Of a stretch of DNA of 64,000 bases, positions 51,738-59,456 are shown in pieces (within the stretch, counting starts at the first letter, position 1; each line of letters starts with the position of its first letter). The translations under genes and the position numbers were made by a program. The notes beneath the pieces were generated by a model. The model was not told where the DNA came from, did not search any database, and worked only from the letters and a program-made list of their open reading frames with translations. The stretch lies in assembly GCA_020634455.1 (NCBI GenBank), contig JACKBQ010000001.1, positions 2,356,001 to 2,420,000 of the forward strand, written 5' to 3'. Origin of the DNA: Ardenticatenaceae bacterium. GTDB taxonomy: Bacteria > Chloroflexota > Anaerolineae > Promineifilales > Promineifilaceae.

Positions 51738-54285
51738 TGAACTAAAGACTAGAGACCGGAGACTAAAAAACCTCCTGTCTCCAGTCTCTAGTCTCTTTTT
51801 AATAATCATTCTTCTCACCCTCTACACCCTCACGCTGGCGCAGTCGCCCGTGCTGGGCGACCCTAGCGAATACACCTTTGTGGCCAACATGCTGGGGATT
51901 GCCCATCCGCCTGGCTACGCCTTCATCACGCTGCTGGGCAAGCTGTTTCAAACCATTATCCCCATCGGCACGGTGGCCTGGCGGATGCATTTATTAGCGG
52001 CCGTTTCTGCCTCGGTTGGCGCGTGGTTTGTATTTGGAATTATTTCGACGATTGCTAAAAAAGTTCAACTTCTTGCAGAAGTTGAACTTTTGGGGACGTT
52101 GGCTGCTTTATTTGGAGCGCTGGTGGTGGGAACGGCCGTAAACCATTGGCAGCACGCCATCCACGCCAACCCACACATCCTCACCGCCACCTTTTTTGCC
52201 GCGAATTTGTACTTTTTGACCCGCTGGTGGGCTTCGGTAGGGGCGAAGCATGCTTCGCCCCTACTTTACGCCTTCGCCTTCACCGCCGGGCTGGGCGTGA
52301 CGCACCACCCGCTTACCGTTTTTGGCTTTCCAGCGTATGCGCTGTTCATTTTAAGCGTTTGGTGGAATTGGGAGACTGGAGACTGGAGATTGGAGACTGA
52401 AAAAACACGCCTTAGTCTCCAGTCTTTAGTCTCCAATCTCTTCCGCATAGTGGTGCACAACTGGTTCACCGTCCTCAAAATGGTCGGCTTTGCCCTGCTG
52501 GGGCTGTCCGTCTGGCTTTACTACCCCATTCGCAGCCCGATGGACCCCGGCTTTGGCCCCACCACCATGAACACGCTCAACGGCTTTCTGGATCACGTGT
52601 TGGCCCGCGGCCTCAGCGACACGCTGCCCTACGTCACCCTGGCCGACCAGCCCAACCGCGCCCGCGTCTTCTGGAGCTTGCTGCGGGTGCAGTTTAGTTG
52701 GCCGGTTATTTTGTTGGCTATTTTTGGCCTTCTGTTTCCCATCTATGACAAGGTGACAAGGAGACAAGGTGACACGGCGAGAAAACTTCACCTTGTCACC
52801 CCTTCACCCCATCACCCCATCATCCTCTACACCTTCACCTTCCTCACCGTCTACGCCTTCGTCATCAGCTTGCGGGCGCAGGACAGCATGGCGTATCTCA
52901 TTGGGCCGTTTTTGATTGTGGGGTTGTTTTCGGGGTTGGGGTTGTTGTGGCTGTTAGGTATTGGGACGCGGATGAACGCGGATGAACGCGGATTTTTTAC
53001 TTCTTTGCGCCTTCGCGCCTTTGCGTTGGTTTTTTTCTTCCTGGTGGGGCCAGTTTGGCAGGTGTGGCAAAACTTTCCCCGCGTCTCACTGCGGGATTAT
53101 GATGAGGGGCAGCAGGTGATTGAGGCGGTTGAGCATTGGGCGGATGAGCAGCAAACGGGGGCGGTGCTGCTGAGCGATTGGGAGCGCATGACGCCGCTCT
53201 GGTACGAGCGTTATGTCAATGACAACTGGCCCGATTCGGCGATTGTGACGCCAAAATTGGTGGCGGCGGGGACAGAAAATCCGTGGTTAACGGCCGTTTT
53301 CGAAAATCTTGCCGCTGGTCCTGTCTACCTAAGCAACTACCGCCCTGGCCCGCTGGCGGGCACTGATTTTCGGCTACGGCCGTCTGGCCTCTTTTACCAG
53401 GTGGTGGAGCCGGGCGACACTACTGTGCCTGACGGAATGACGACGGTAACGGCCGTTGCCAACGCCATCGAAGTTCTTGCTTACGACCTGCCCGAACACC
53501 ACGTCACCGCAGGGGCGTTTGTGCCGCTCACCCTGGCGCTGCGTGCACCCGAAGTCACCGCAGATTTTTACGTGCCCGTGCTCTACGTCGGCGACATTCG
53601 CTATGAGTTCACCACCGACAGCCACCTCATCACGCCGCGCTGGTGGGCCGATGAAGTCATCGTGGAGCGGTTTGACTTTGCCCTACCGCACGATCTGGCC
53701 AGCGGCGTTTATCCGCTGCGGCTCAACCTGAAAAACCTCAGCCAAAACGAGGAAATCCCGCTCGAATTGGAGTTGGGGCCGCTCAGCGTCACCGCGCAAG
53801 ACAATCCGCGCCAAACCGACCATTTGCTGGCTAACTTTCGCCAGCGCGTGGGGCTGGCAAGCGCTTCTGCACGTGGGAACGGCCGTCGCCTCACCGCCCC
53901 CTGGACACCTGAAAATGGGATCACCGTCCGACCCGGCGACGTGGTGAACGTGACGCTGAATTGGGAAGTGCTGGCCAAGGCGGAAGAGAGCTACACGGTG
54001 TTTGTCCATCTGATTGACGGCAACAACGTGCCCTACGTTTTTCTGGATTACACGCCGCTGGGCGGCTCCGCCCCGACGCATTTGTGGATTCCCAAATGGC
54101 TGCCCGGCCAGCAGTACATCGATCCGTACCGCCTGCCCATCCCCGCAGATTTAGCCCCCGGCACGTACTACATCGAAGTGGGATTGTATGAAATGGTCAG
54201 CGGCCGTCGCCTGCACATTTCTGATCAAGACGGCAATTTGAACGGCGACCGCTACATTTTGGGACCGGTGGAAGTAATTCAATAA
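51715..54285 (+). CDS. DUF2723 membrane protein (mannosyltransferase-like) with in-frame repeats
   Basis: 856 residues from ATG 51715 (overlaps the glycosyltransferase gene). LGDPSEYTFVANMLGIAHPP then GYAFITLLGKLF is the DUF2723 signature, a multi-pass protein O-mannosyltransferase-like family that uses lipid-linked sugars. About ten membrane helices end near residue 445; the rest is extracytoplasmic, with a beta-sandwich at the C-terminus. Six short repeat elements found elsewhere between genes are translated in frame: 51744-51800, 52059-52091, 52237-52264, 52366-52440, 52749-52819 and 52972-53029, giving odd peptides such as WETGDWRLETEK and RMNADERGFF. The frame stays open throughout. Confidence 0.85.
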   Translation: MTNYSENSELKTRDRRLKNLLSPVSSLFLIIILLTLYTLTLAQSPVLGDPSEYTFVANMLGIAHPPGYAFITLLGKLFQTIIPIGTVAWRMHLLAAVSASVGAWFVFGIISTIAKKVQLLAEVELLGTLAALFGALVVGTAVNHWQHAIHANPHILTATFFAANLYFLTRWWASVGAKHASPLLYAFAFTAGLGVTHHPLTVFGFPAYALFILSVWWNWETGDWRLETEKTRLSLQSLVSNLFRIVVHNWFTVLKMVGFALLGLSVWLYYPIRSPMDPGFGPTTMNTLNGFLDHVLARGLSDTLPYVTLADQPNRARVFWSLLRVQFSWPVILLAIFGLLFPIYDKVTRRQGDTARKLHLVTPSPHHPIILYTFTFLTVYAFVISLRAQDSMAYLIGPFLIVGLFSGLGLLWLLGIGTRMNADERGFFTSLRLRAFALVFFFLVGPVWQVWQNFPRVSLRDYDEGQQVIEAVEHWADEQQTGAVLLSDWERMTPLWYERYVNDNWPDSAIVTPKLVAAGTENPWLTAVFENLAAGPVYLSNYRPGPLAGTDFRLRPSGLFYQVVEPGDTTVPDGMTTVTAVANAIEVLAYDLPEHHVTAGAFVPLTLALRAPEVTADFYVPVLYVGDIRYEFTTDSHLITPRWWADEVIVERFDFALPHDLASGVYPLRLNLKNLSQNEEIPLELELGPLSVTAQDNPRQTDHLLANFRQRVGLASASARGNGRRLTAPWTPENGITVRPGDVVNVTLNWEVLAKAEESYTVFVHLIDGNNVPYVFLDYTPLGGSAPTHLWIPKWLPGQQYIDPYRLPIPADLAPGTYYIEVGLYEMVSGRRLHISDQDGNLNGDRYILGPVEVIQ
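51744..51800. repeat. family D repeat inside the DUF2723 gene
   Basis: AAAGACTAGAGACCGGAGAC faces GTCTCCAGTCTCTAGTC, an inverted repeat encoding residues just after the start codon. Confidence 0.75.
52059..52091. repeat. perfect palindrome inside the DUF2723 gene
   Basis: Arms AAAAGTTCAACTTC / GAAGTTGAACTTTT with a 5-nt loop, in frame, between two membrane helices. Confidence 0.75.
52237..52264. repeat. perfect 28-bp palindrome inside the DUF2723 gene
   Basis: Arms GTAGGGGCGAAGCA and its complement meet without a loop. Translated as part of VGAKHASPLLYAF. Confidence 0.75.
52366..52440. repeat. family D repeat inside the DUF2723 gene
   Basis: GGAGACTGGAGACTGGAGAT units face AGTCTCCAGTCTTTAGTCTC units. 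Confidence 0.8.
52749..52819. repeat. family G repeat inside the DUF2723 gene
   Basis: CAAGGTGACAAGGAGACAAG units face TTCACCTTGTCACCCCTTCA units; in frame. No intergenic copy of this family is in the window. Confidence 0.7.
52972..53029. repeat. family B repeat inside the DUF2723 gene
   Basis: GGACGCGGATGAACGCGGAT tandem units followed by CTTTGCGCCTTCGCGCC. Same family as 2725-2795 and 60856-60923. Confidence 0.75.
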
Positions 54286-54398
54286 AGCCATTTTTTGCCT
54301 ACAGAAAAATTTATCAGCACCTGCAAAGCAATCCGTATCGCCATGAAAAACGACAAAACCACTCAACGCCACACCGTCCTCGACTGGTGACTAAATCA

Positions 54399-54428
54399 TT
54401 GACCAAAAGTGGTATGCTGTTGTTTAAT
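54399..54428 (+). promoter_or_regulatory. promoter of the first effector-associated-domain gene
   Basis: TTGACC (54399-54404), 18-nt spacer, TTTAAT (54423-54428); start codon 41 bases downstream. Confidence 0.5.
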
Positions 54429-54468
54429 TCTCTCGTTATCAAATTAATAAAACTATTTTGGAAATCAG

Positions 54469-55104
54469 ATGACACCAAACTCAAATCTTTCACGACTTCA
54501 GATGCCTCGTCCAGAAGTAGAAAAACGCTTGCAAGAGCGCATAAATTTAGGCAAGGAGTTGTTGAAATTAAGTATACGGAATGAGAATGAACTAAAAAGT
54601 GCAAGCGAAAAAAAGCGAAAGTGGTCAGATTACAATGATGAGCTGCTAAGGAGAATTCTTGGTAATGACGAATTTGTTAGCGAGTTTCACCCAACTGCGT
54701 TCGCTATACCATTTGGACCAATTCCCTTGGACGCACGCATTAAAGGATTCTTTGAAGGCACAGAACGAGATATATTGAAGTTAGAGTCCATTATTGAAAG
54801 AATTGAGTTAATACCAGAATCACCGGCTCTAAATTCCGAGCATCACCCTTCCAAACAAAACGAATCACGCGAACCTAATTCACAACAAAGAATCAAACTT
54901 TTTCAGATACTGTGTGACTTATTTAGCGAAAGCGAGTTGAAAACTTTGTGTTTTCATCTAGGTGTTGATTATGATGCACTACCAGACGTGGGAAAAAACA
55001 ATAAAGTCAGGGAGCTGATTGGTCTTTTAGAGCGACAGAAGCGTATACAAGAGTTACTCGAAGAAGGCAAAAAAGTGCGCCCAAACTCCGAATGGAATCT
55101 CTAA
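54469..55104 (+). CDS. helical protein with C-terminal effector-associated domain
   Basis: 211 residues; TGGAAAT before the ATG is only a weak ribosome-binding site. About 13-112 is helical and coiled-coil-like (EVEKRLQERINLGKELL, KKRKWSDYNDELLRRIL, GTERDILKLESIIERIEL). A linker (115-139) leads to a compact helical domain at 140-211: LFQILCDLFSESELKTLCFH then LGVDYDALP, VRELIGLLERQKRIQELLEE. That domain is of the effector-associated type described on STAND ATPases, caspases and other conflict-system proteins (I believe the EAD7 class). The gene is AT-richer than its neighbours and has no ACGGCCGT, consistent with transfer. Its partner would carry the same domain; the 56820 protein does. Confidence 0.72.
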   Translation: MTPNSNLSRLQMPRPEVEKRLQERINLGKELLKLSIRNENELKSASEKKRKWSDYNDELLRRILGNDEFVSEFHPTAFAIPFGPIPLDARIKGFFEGTERDILKLESIIERIELIPESPALNSEHHPSKQNESREPNSQQRIKLFQILCDLFSESELKTLCFHLGVDYDALPDVGKNNKVRELIGLLERQKRIQELLEEGKKVRPNSEWNL

Positions 55105-55261
55105 AGTAGTTCCTCGCGATAGTCATTAAAACCAAACCCTCAAAGAAAGTAACCGCCAGTGAACGGTATCTCTCCCGTAGTTCAAACGTTGAACAACGGC
55201 CGTTCCCATCCCCTATACTGCTCCTTACCGATTTGTTGTTTATCAAAGGAGATTTATTGCG

Positions 55262-56677
55262 ATGAAACGTCCATTGCTTGTCGTTTGTCTAATTTTGCTT
55301 TGTTTGGCCCTGGCTGGCTGTCTGCCTGGAAGTGCTGATCAGGTTTCGGTTACGCGACCAGCGGTTACAGAAACTATTGCCGCAACGACCGTTCCCATTT
55401 TACCCACCACCGAAGAACCCACCCCAGAACCTTCCCCCCTACCGCTGCCCTCGCCAACGGCTGTTCCCACCGAAGCCCCTGAGTTGCCAGCCCCACCCGT
55501 GCGCGAGAATGTCGATAATTTAACGGCCGTTTCCGCCAACGCCATCGCCTACGTGCAAAACGACCAACTTTTCATCCGCACCCTGCCCGGGGGCGAAATG
55601 GTGCCCGTTCAAACCGAAACCTGTGCTGAAGGGCGCTATTGCACCATCACTTACCTGAAATGGTCACCCGACGGGCAGTTTTTGCTCTATTACTATTATG
55701 ATGGCCAGGATGACAGCCTTCGCCTCAGCGATCGCCAGGGAAATATACAAACCATCGACGATGTGGCCTTTTTTCAACCGGGAGCCTGGTCGCCAGACGG
55801 CCGTACCTTGGTCTACATGAACTTTACCGGCACAAGCATCGAGCCAACCGAAACACAGCCCGGCGGGCGTGTATTTGCGATTTGGACAGTATCAATTGAA
55901 GAGGATGGGATAATGGGAACACCTCAAATGGTCGGTACCTGGCAGGAATTAAGCGGCGGCTGTGGTGGCGGCGGTCGTTCGGCCAGCGAGGTGCTGTATG
56001 AAAAAGAGGGCGGTACTGCTTATGGTTACCAAATGGGTGTCACCGAGTGGACTAGGCAAAACATCTTGCTCTACACCAATAACTGCACCAACATCGGCAT
56101 CGGCCGTTTTGATATGACCACCGGCACAGAACTACCCGGCTTTGACCAACCGATGCGCAATTTGATGCTCAACGCCAGCGGCGACCGCTGGTATGCCGTG
56201 ACCGGCTACGACTGGTCGTCAGAACCGGGCAACAATGAGCTGGTCACCGGCACGCCAGACAGCACAGAAATCACCCTCATCCCCACTTCGGCCCGGATAG
56301 AGCTGGTGTTTACGGGCAAAGTCAGTGGCGCACTTTATTACACAGAGCGCACCGCTTTGGGGCGGGATGAAACAGGCGCTTACTTTGAATCAGCGTTATG
56401 GCGTATTCAGCCCGATGGTTCTGGCGAAGAACGACTCTGGTTTGGTGAAGATGATCACGCCTACGCCCAGGTTTCGGAAACGGCCGTTGGCGATCTCCTC
56501 TTTGTACTGGTAGAAAATGAACGGCCGTTAGCCGCAGCCGCCCAGTTCACAGAAGGCAATCCAGAAACCCTGCAAGCCTACACCCCCCAACGCCACATCA
56601 TGCAGCTGCCCGCCAGCGGCGATGACCCGGTAATGATCCTAAGCAACGCCGGGCAGCCCGCCCTTACGCTACAGTAA
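55262..56677 (+). CDS. lipoprotein with PD40/WD40-like beta-propeller
   Basis: 471 residues; AAAGGAG upstream. Signal peptide with lipobox LALAGC, then a Pro/Thr/Glu-rich linker to about 80. The folded part contains blade signatures LKWSPDGQFLLYYYY, GAWSPDGRTLVYM of TolB-type propellers. Extracytoplasmic, ligand unknown. It separates the two effector-associated-domain genes, with its own ribosome-binding site and terminator, so it need not belong with them. Confidence 0.8.
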   Translation: MKRPLLVVCLILLCLALAGCLPGSADQVSVTRPAVTETIAATTVPILPTTEEPTPEPSPLPLPSPTAVPTEAPELPAPPVRENVDNLTAVSANAIAYVQNDQLFIRTLPGGEMVPVQTETCAEGRYCTITYLKWSPDGQFLLYYYYDGQDDSLRLSDRQGNIQTIDDVAFFQPGAWSPDGRTLVYMNFTGTSIEPTETQPGGRVFAIWTVSIEEDGIMGTPQMVGTWQELSGGCGGGGRSASEVLYEKEGGTAYGYQMGVTEWTRQNILLYTNNCTNIGIGRFDMTTGTELPGFDQPMRNLMLNASGDRWYAVTGYDWSSEPGNNELVTGTPDSTEITLIPTSARIELVFTGKVSGALYYTERTALGRDETGAYFESALWRIQPDGSGEERLWFGEDDHAYAQVSETAVGDLLFVLVENERPLAAAAQFTEGNPETLQAYTPQRHIMQLPASGDDPVMILSNAGQPALTLQ

Positions 56678-56769
56678 AAACCAATAGCCCTAAGGCAACG
56701 TCGCAAAGTTCTAAAACACCTTCGCGGCTTGGCGTGAACCCACCCCACATTGCCAACAAGCACGTAGCA

Positions 56770-56804
56770 GCCCCCGATTCCTCTTCCAAATCGGGGGCAT
56801 TTTG
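56770..56804 (+). terminator. intrinsic terminator
   Basis: Perfect 10-bp stem GCCCCCGATT / AATCGGGGGC with a 9-nt loop, then ATTTTGTTT. Its T run merges into the -10 of the next gene. Confidence 0.75.
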
Positions 56805-56806
56805 TT

Positions 56807-56820
56807 TACAATCATTTGCA
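56807..56820 (+). promoter_or_regulatory. -10 element of an apparently leaderless gene
   Basis: TACAAT (56807-56812) ends 7 nt before ATG 56820; no ribosome-binding site. Confidence 0.45.
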
Positions 56821-57638
56821 TGCCCAAAGAACGCATTGACCGCCTCTATTTTGTTACTGCCTCTGAAAACAAGTTCAATGATTACCAGTTCTTGCTAGGC
56901 AAGCTGGCCAATCTCTTTTTGTTTTTCTATAACGTGGAAGATTTGGTTACCCACGATGTGGATATTCTCATTCGGCGCAAGGTGGAAGCCATCAGGCCCA
57001 AGTTGCCTCATTTGCCGTTTTTGGTGGAACAAACCAATTTGATGATTCACACTTGGAGAGGGTTACCTGGCAATGTAGCGGGACTGTTCATTAGCGGGGT
57101 GGGCGTGGCTGGCATTTGCAAGATGCTGGATACGTTTCCAGACCGTTCCGCAACGGCCGTTACCAAGCTGGCTTACCACGCCCCGAATGGTCAGGTTGAA
57201 ATCTTTGACGGACACTTGAAAGGCATCATAGCCTCAGAGCCACGAGGGGTTCAGAATTTTGGCTGGGAGTCCATCTTCATTCCCGAAGGCCACGACCGTA
57301 CCCTAGCCGAAATGAGCCTGGAACAACGAAACAGCATCTCGACACGCCGGTTAGCTGTAGCCGCTTTTTATGCAGCTGTCCTCCAAGAAGAACAGGCCGA
57401 CACCCTGCTGCAAAACCGCATCCGCCTGCGCGAACTGATGGTGCGCTACTTCAACAAATCGGAACTGGAAACCCTCTGCTTTGATCTGGGCATTGACAAA
57501 GACGACCTGCCCAACGCCACCAAACCGGAACTGGCTCAGGAAATCATCCTCTACTGCGAGCGACACGACACGCTGGACCGCCTGCTGGAGATTTGTCGCG
57601 AGCAGCGCCCCCACGCCGAATGGCCCGAAGAGCTATAA
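56820..57638 (+). CDS. degenerate Ham1/ITPase-fold protein fused to effector-associated domain
   Basis: 272 residues. 10-190 follows the Ham1/RdgB/ITPA order (house-cleaning pyrophosphatases for non-canonical purine NTPs): FVTASENKF, PFLVEQTNL, GLPGNVAGLF, RSATAVTKLAYH, IIASEPRG, FGWESIFIPEG, TLAEMSLEQRNSISTRRLA. Key positions differ from the family: Ser15 where Asn is usual, Gln71 for the catalytic Asp of the ED[TS]GL block, Glu150 for Asp of FG[WY]D, Arg170 for Lys and Thr175 for His of the KN.[IS]SHR block. So nucleotide binding without normal hydrolysis is likely. Residues 200-270 (LRELMVRYFNKSELETLCFD, LGIDKDDLP) match the C-terminal domain of the 54469 protein. Possible role: nucleotide sensor or effector in a conflict system. 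Confidence 0.75.
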   Translation: MPKERIDRLYFVTASENKFNDYQFLLGKLANLFLFFYNVEDLVTHDVDILIRRKVEAIRPKLPHLPFLVEQTNLMIHTWRGLPGNVAGLFISGVGVAGICKMLDTFPDRSATAVTKLAYHAPNGQVEIFDGHLKGIIASEPRGVQNFGWESIFIPEGHDRTLAEMSLEQRNSISTRRLAVAAFYAAVLQEEQADTLLQNRIRLRELMVRYFNKSELETLCFDLGIDKDDLPNATKPELAQEIILYCERHDTLDRLLEICREQRPHAEWPEEL

Positions 57639-58516
57639 GCCTCGGCACATTTACCTGGTTTGCAATCGCGCTGGGCTATGTTTGTAGCTACCAACTTTTA
57701 GGCGTTGGCGGTTATGAATGGGCGCTGTTTAGAAACGCTGCTTTTAACGGCGGTCTGGCAGCGCGGGTGGCAAATCCCCCATACATTTTTGCCCTGTTTT
57801 ACCCGCTTTTTTTGCTGCCATTGCGGGTGGGCATTTTCATCTACAGCCTGATAGGCATCGGAGCCGTATTTGCCACCCATCGGCTTACTGGCCTCAACAA
57901 ATGGCTGCTGCTGCTTAGTTTCCCCATCGTGCAAAACTTGTTTTCGGCACAGTTAGACACCCTCAGCATGTTGGGGGTTGCTCTGGGCTGGTGGGCTATT
58001 CAGCAGAAACGGCCGTATCACCTGGGCCTCGCCCTCGTTTTGTTAGGCATCAAACCCCACGTTACCGGCATTCTGATCATCGCTTACCTGGTTTGGGGCT
58101 GGCACCCGGCGGCGCTGCTGGCCCCAACCCTGGCCCTGCTCTATTCATTCGCCTTTTATGGATTTTGGATTCCCGGCTGGCTGGAGAGCGCAGTGGGGCA
58201 AAGCAGCGGCAGCGCTGCGTTTTTTAACGGCGGGCTGGGTGCCTTCCCCTACGGTTTGCTCCTCTGGCTGCCAATTTTGTTGGGCAGGCAACTGTACAGT
58301 CGGCTACAGCTAGCCAACGCCGTCACCGCGGCCACCATGTTGAGTATGCCGTATGTTGGCTCTTACAGCGTGCAAGCCTTTTTGGGACTGCCGCTTTCCT
58401 GGGTGAGCTACCTTTTTATGCTGCCGGTATACATGGTTTTGGATGTACGGCCGTTGCTCATCCTCATTGTTTTATACCCACTTGCTCACTTTTTTGTAGA
58501 TAGGAGCACCACTTAA
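57620..58516 (+). CDS. multi-pass membrane protein, glycosyltransferase 87-like
   Basis: 298 residues if ATG 57620 is used; it overlaps the previous gene by 19 bases, and a TTG at 57593 is an alternative. About eight membrane helices; the first loop contains YEWALFRNAAFNGGLAARV, then NPPYIFALFYPLFLLPLRVG, and a later GIKPHVTGILI, the arrangement of polyprenol-phosphate mannosyltransferases (GT87/DUF2029). It would transfer a sugar on the outer side of the membrane. Overlap with the Ham1-like gene may be coincidental coupling. Confidence 0.65.
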   Translation: MARRAISLGTFTWFAIALGYVCSYQLLGVGGYEWALFRNAAFNGGLAARVANPPYIFALFYPLFLLPLRVGIFIYSLIGIGAVFATHRLTGLNKWLLLLSFPIVQNLFSAQLDTLSMLGVALGWWAIQQKRPYHLGLALVLLGIKPHVTGILIIAYLVWGWHPAALLAPTLALLYSFAFYGFWIPGWLESAVGQSSGSAAFFNGGLGAFPYGLLLWLPILLGRQLYSRLQLANAVTAATMLSMPYVGSYSVQAFLGLPLSWVSYLFMLPVYMVLDVRPLLILIVLYPLAHFFVDRSTT

Positions 58517-58519
58517 AAA

Positions 58520-59383
58520 CTATTGCTGCTTCAAAAAAGCTATAAGCGTCTCAATTTCCGCCGCACTCAGGTGAAGGTTGGGCATAATTGTCTCGACTTT
58601 GATGGAAGCCGGGTTGGCTAACCAAACCTCAAGATATTCCGACGGCCGTTTTACAAACGTAATGTCTGGCCCAATCTGGAACATATTTTCCGCCATCGTC
58701 ACGTTGTCGTTCACGTGGCATTGGATGCACCCCTTGGCCACAAACAGTGCCTCGCCCATCGCGTCCGGGGCAATGGCGGGCAGCAGATCGGTTTCGCTTT
58801 CCGCCAACACGGGCACGGGCATCTGGGCGTGCAGGGCAAAACTGGCCAGGCTCACCACACCCAGCAGCGCCAGCCCGGCCAACTGCACCCGGCTCCGCTG
58901 GCGCGTCCACAAAAGGAAGTAGAGCGCAGCCCCAGCAGCGGCCAGCCATCCCAAAACAAGCTGCCAGGCAACGGCCGTTTCCCCACCAATCCCTAAATCG
59001 CCAGCCACCGCCTCATTCACCAGCAGCGGCGGCATCGGGTACACCATACCCCAACTGCTAATTCCCCACCGCCACTCGCCAGACTGGGGCAGCGTCAGCG
59101 TCGCGGTGTAGAAACCTTCTTCGGAAGATTCCTTTGCCTGGACGTTTACTCTGGTGCTACTGGTTTCCTGAACGGCCGTTACCGCCGTATCCAAATCGGG
59201 CAGCAGCGTTTGCCCATGCTGCCGCACCGAAAATTCAATGGTAAACGGCCGTTCCGCCACTACCACCGCAGGCAGTTCAGAAACCGTTACCGTGGCCCAA
59301 CCGCCCGCCCGCGCCGAGCCAGTCGTCGCCAGCAAACCAATCATCACCAAAAACCCAACCAACAAAGCTATTGTTTTACGCAT
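58520..59383 (-). CDS. FixH/YtkA-like domain joined to a monohaem cytochrome c
   Basis: 287 residues from ATG 59383 (AAGGAG upstream). A signal peptide (IALLVGFLVMIGLLATTGSA) leads to a beta-sandwich about 30-140 (TVSELPAVVVAERPFTIEFS, EGFYTATLTLPQSGEWRW) like YtkA/FixH domains. Two membrane helices follow (VLGWLAAAGAALYFLLW, LAGLALLGVVSLASFAL), then a cytochrome c domain with GCIQCHV and a distal Met candidate in ETIMPNLHL. It suggests a copper- or respiratory-assembly protein carrying its own electron carrier. Convergent with the 57620 gene; stops are 3 bases apart. Confidence 0.78.
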   Translation of the reverse strand: MRKTIALLVGFLVMIGLLATTGSARAGGWATVTVSELPAVVVAERPFTIEFSVRQHGQTLLPDLDTAVTAVQETSSTRVNVQAKESSEEGFYTATLTLPQSGEWRWGISSWGMVYPMPPLLVNEAVAGDLGIGGETAVAWQLVLGWLAAAGAALYFLLWTRQRSRVQLAGLALLGVVSLASFALHAQMPVPVLAESETDLLPAIAPDAMGEALFVAKGCIQCHVNDNVTMAENMFQIGPDITFVKRPSEYLEVWLANPASIKVETIMPNLHLSAAEIETLIAFLKQQ

Positions 59384-59403
59384 GACAAAACTCCTTCTCC
59401 GTT

Positions 59404-59450
59404 GCCGCGGATTCTTTCCGCGCATGATTCACGCGGAAAGAATCCGCGGC
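59404..59450. repeat. family H perfect 19-bp inverted repeat
   Basis: GCCGCGGATTCTTTCCGCG and its exact complement enclose 9 nt, between the cytochrome gene and the anti-sigma gene; it may terminate the latter. Relative at 22998-23047. Confidence 0.7.
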
Positions 59451-59456
59451 TACACG

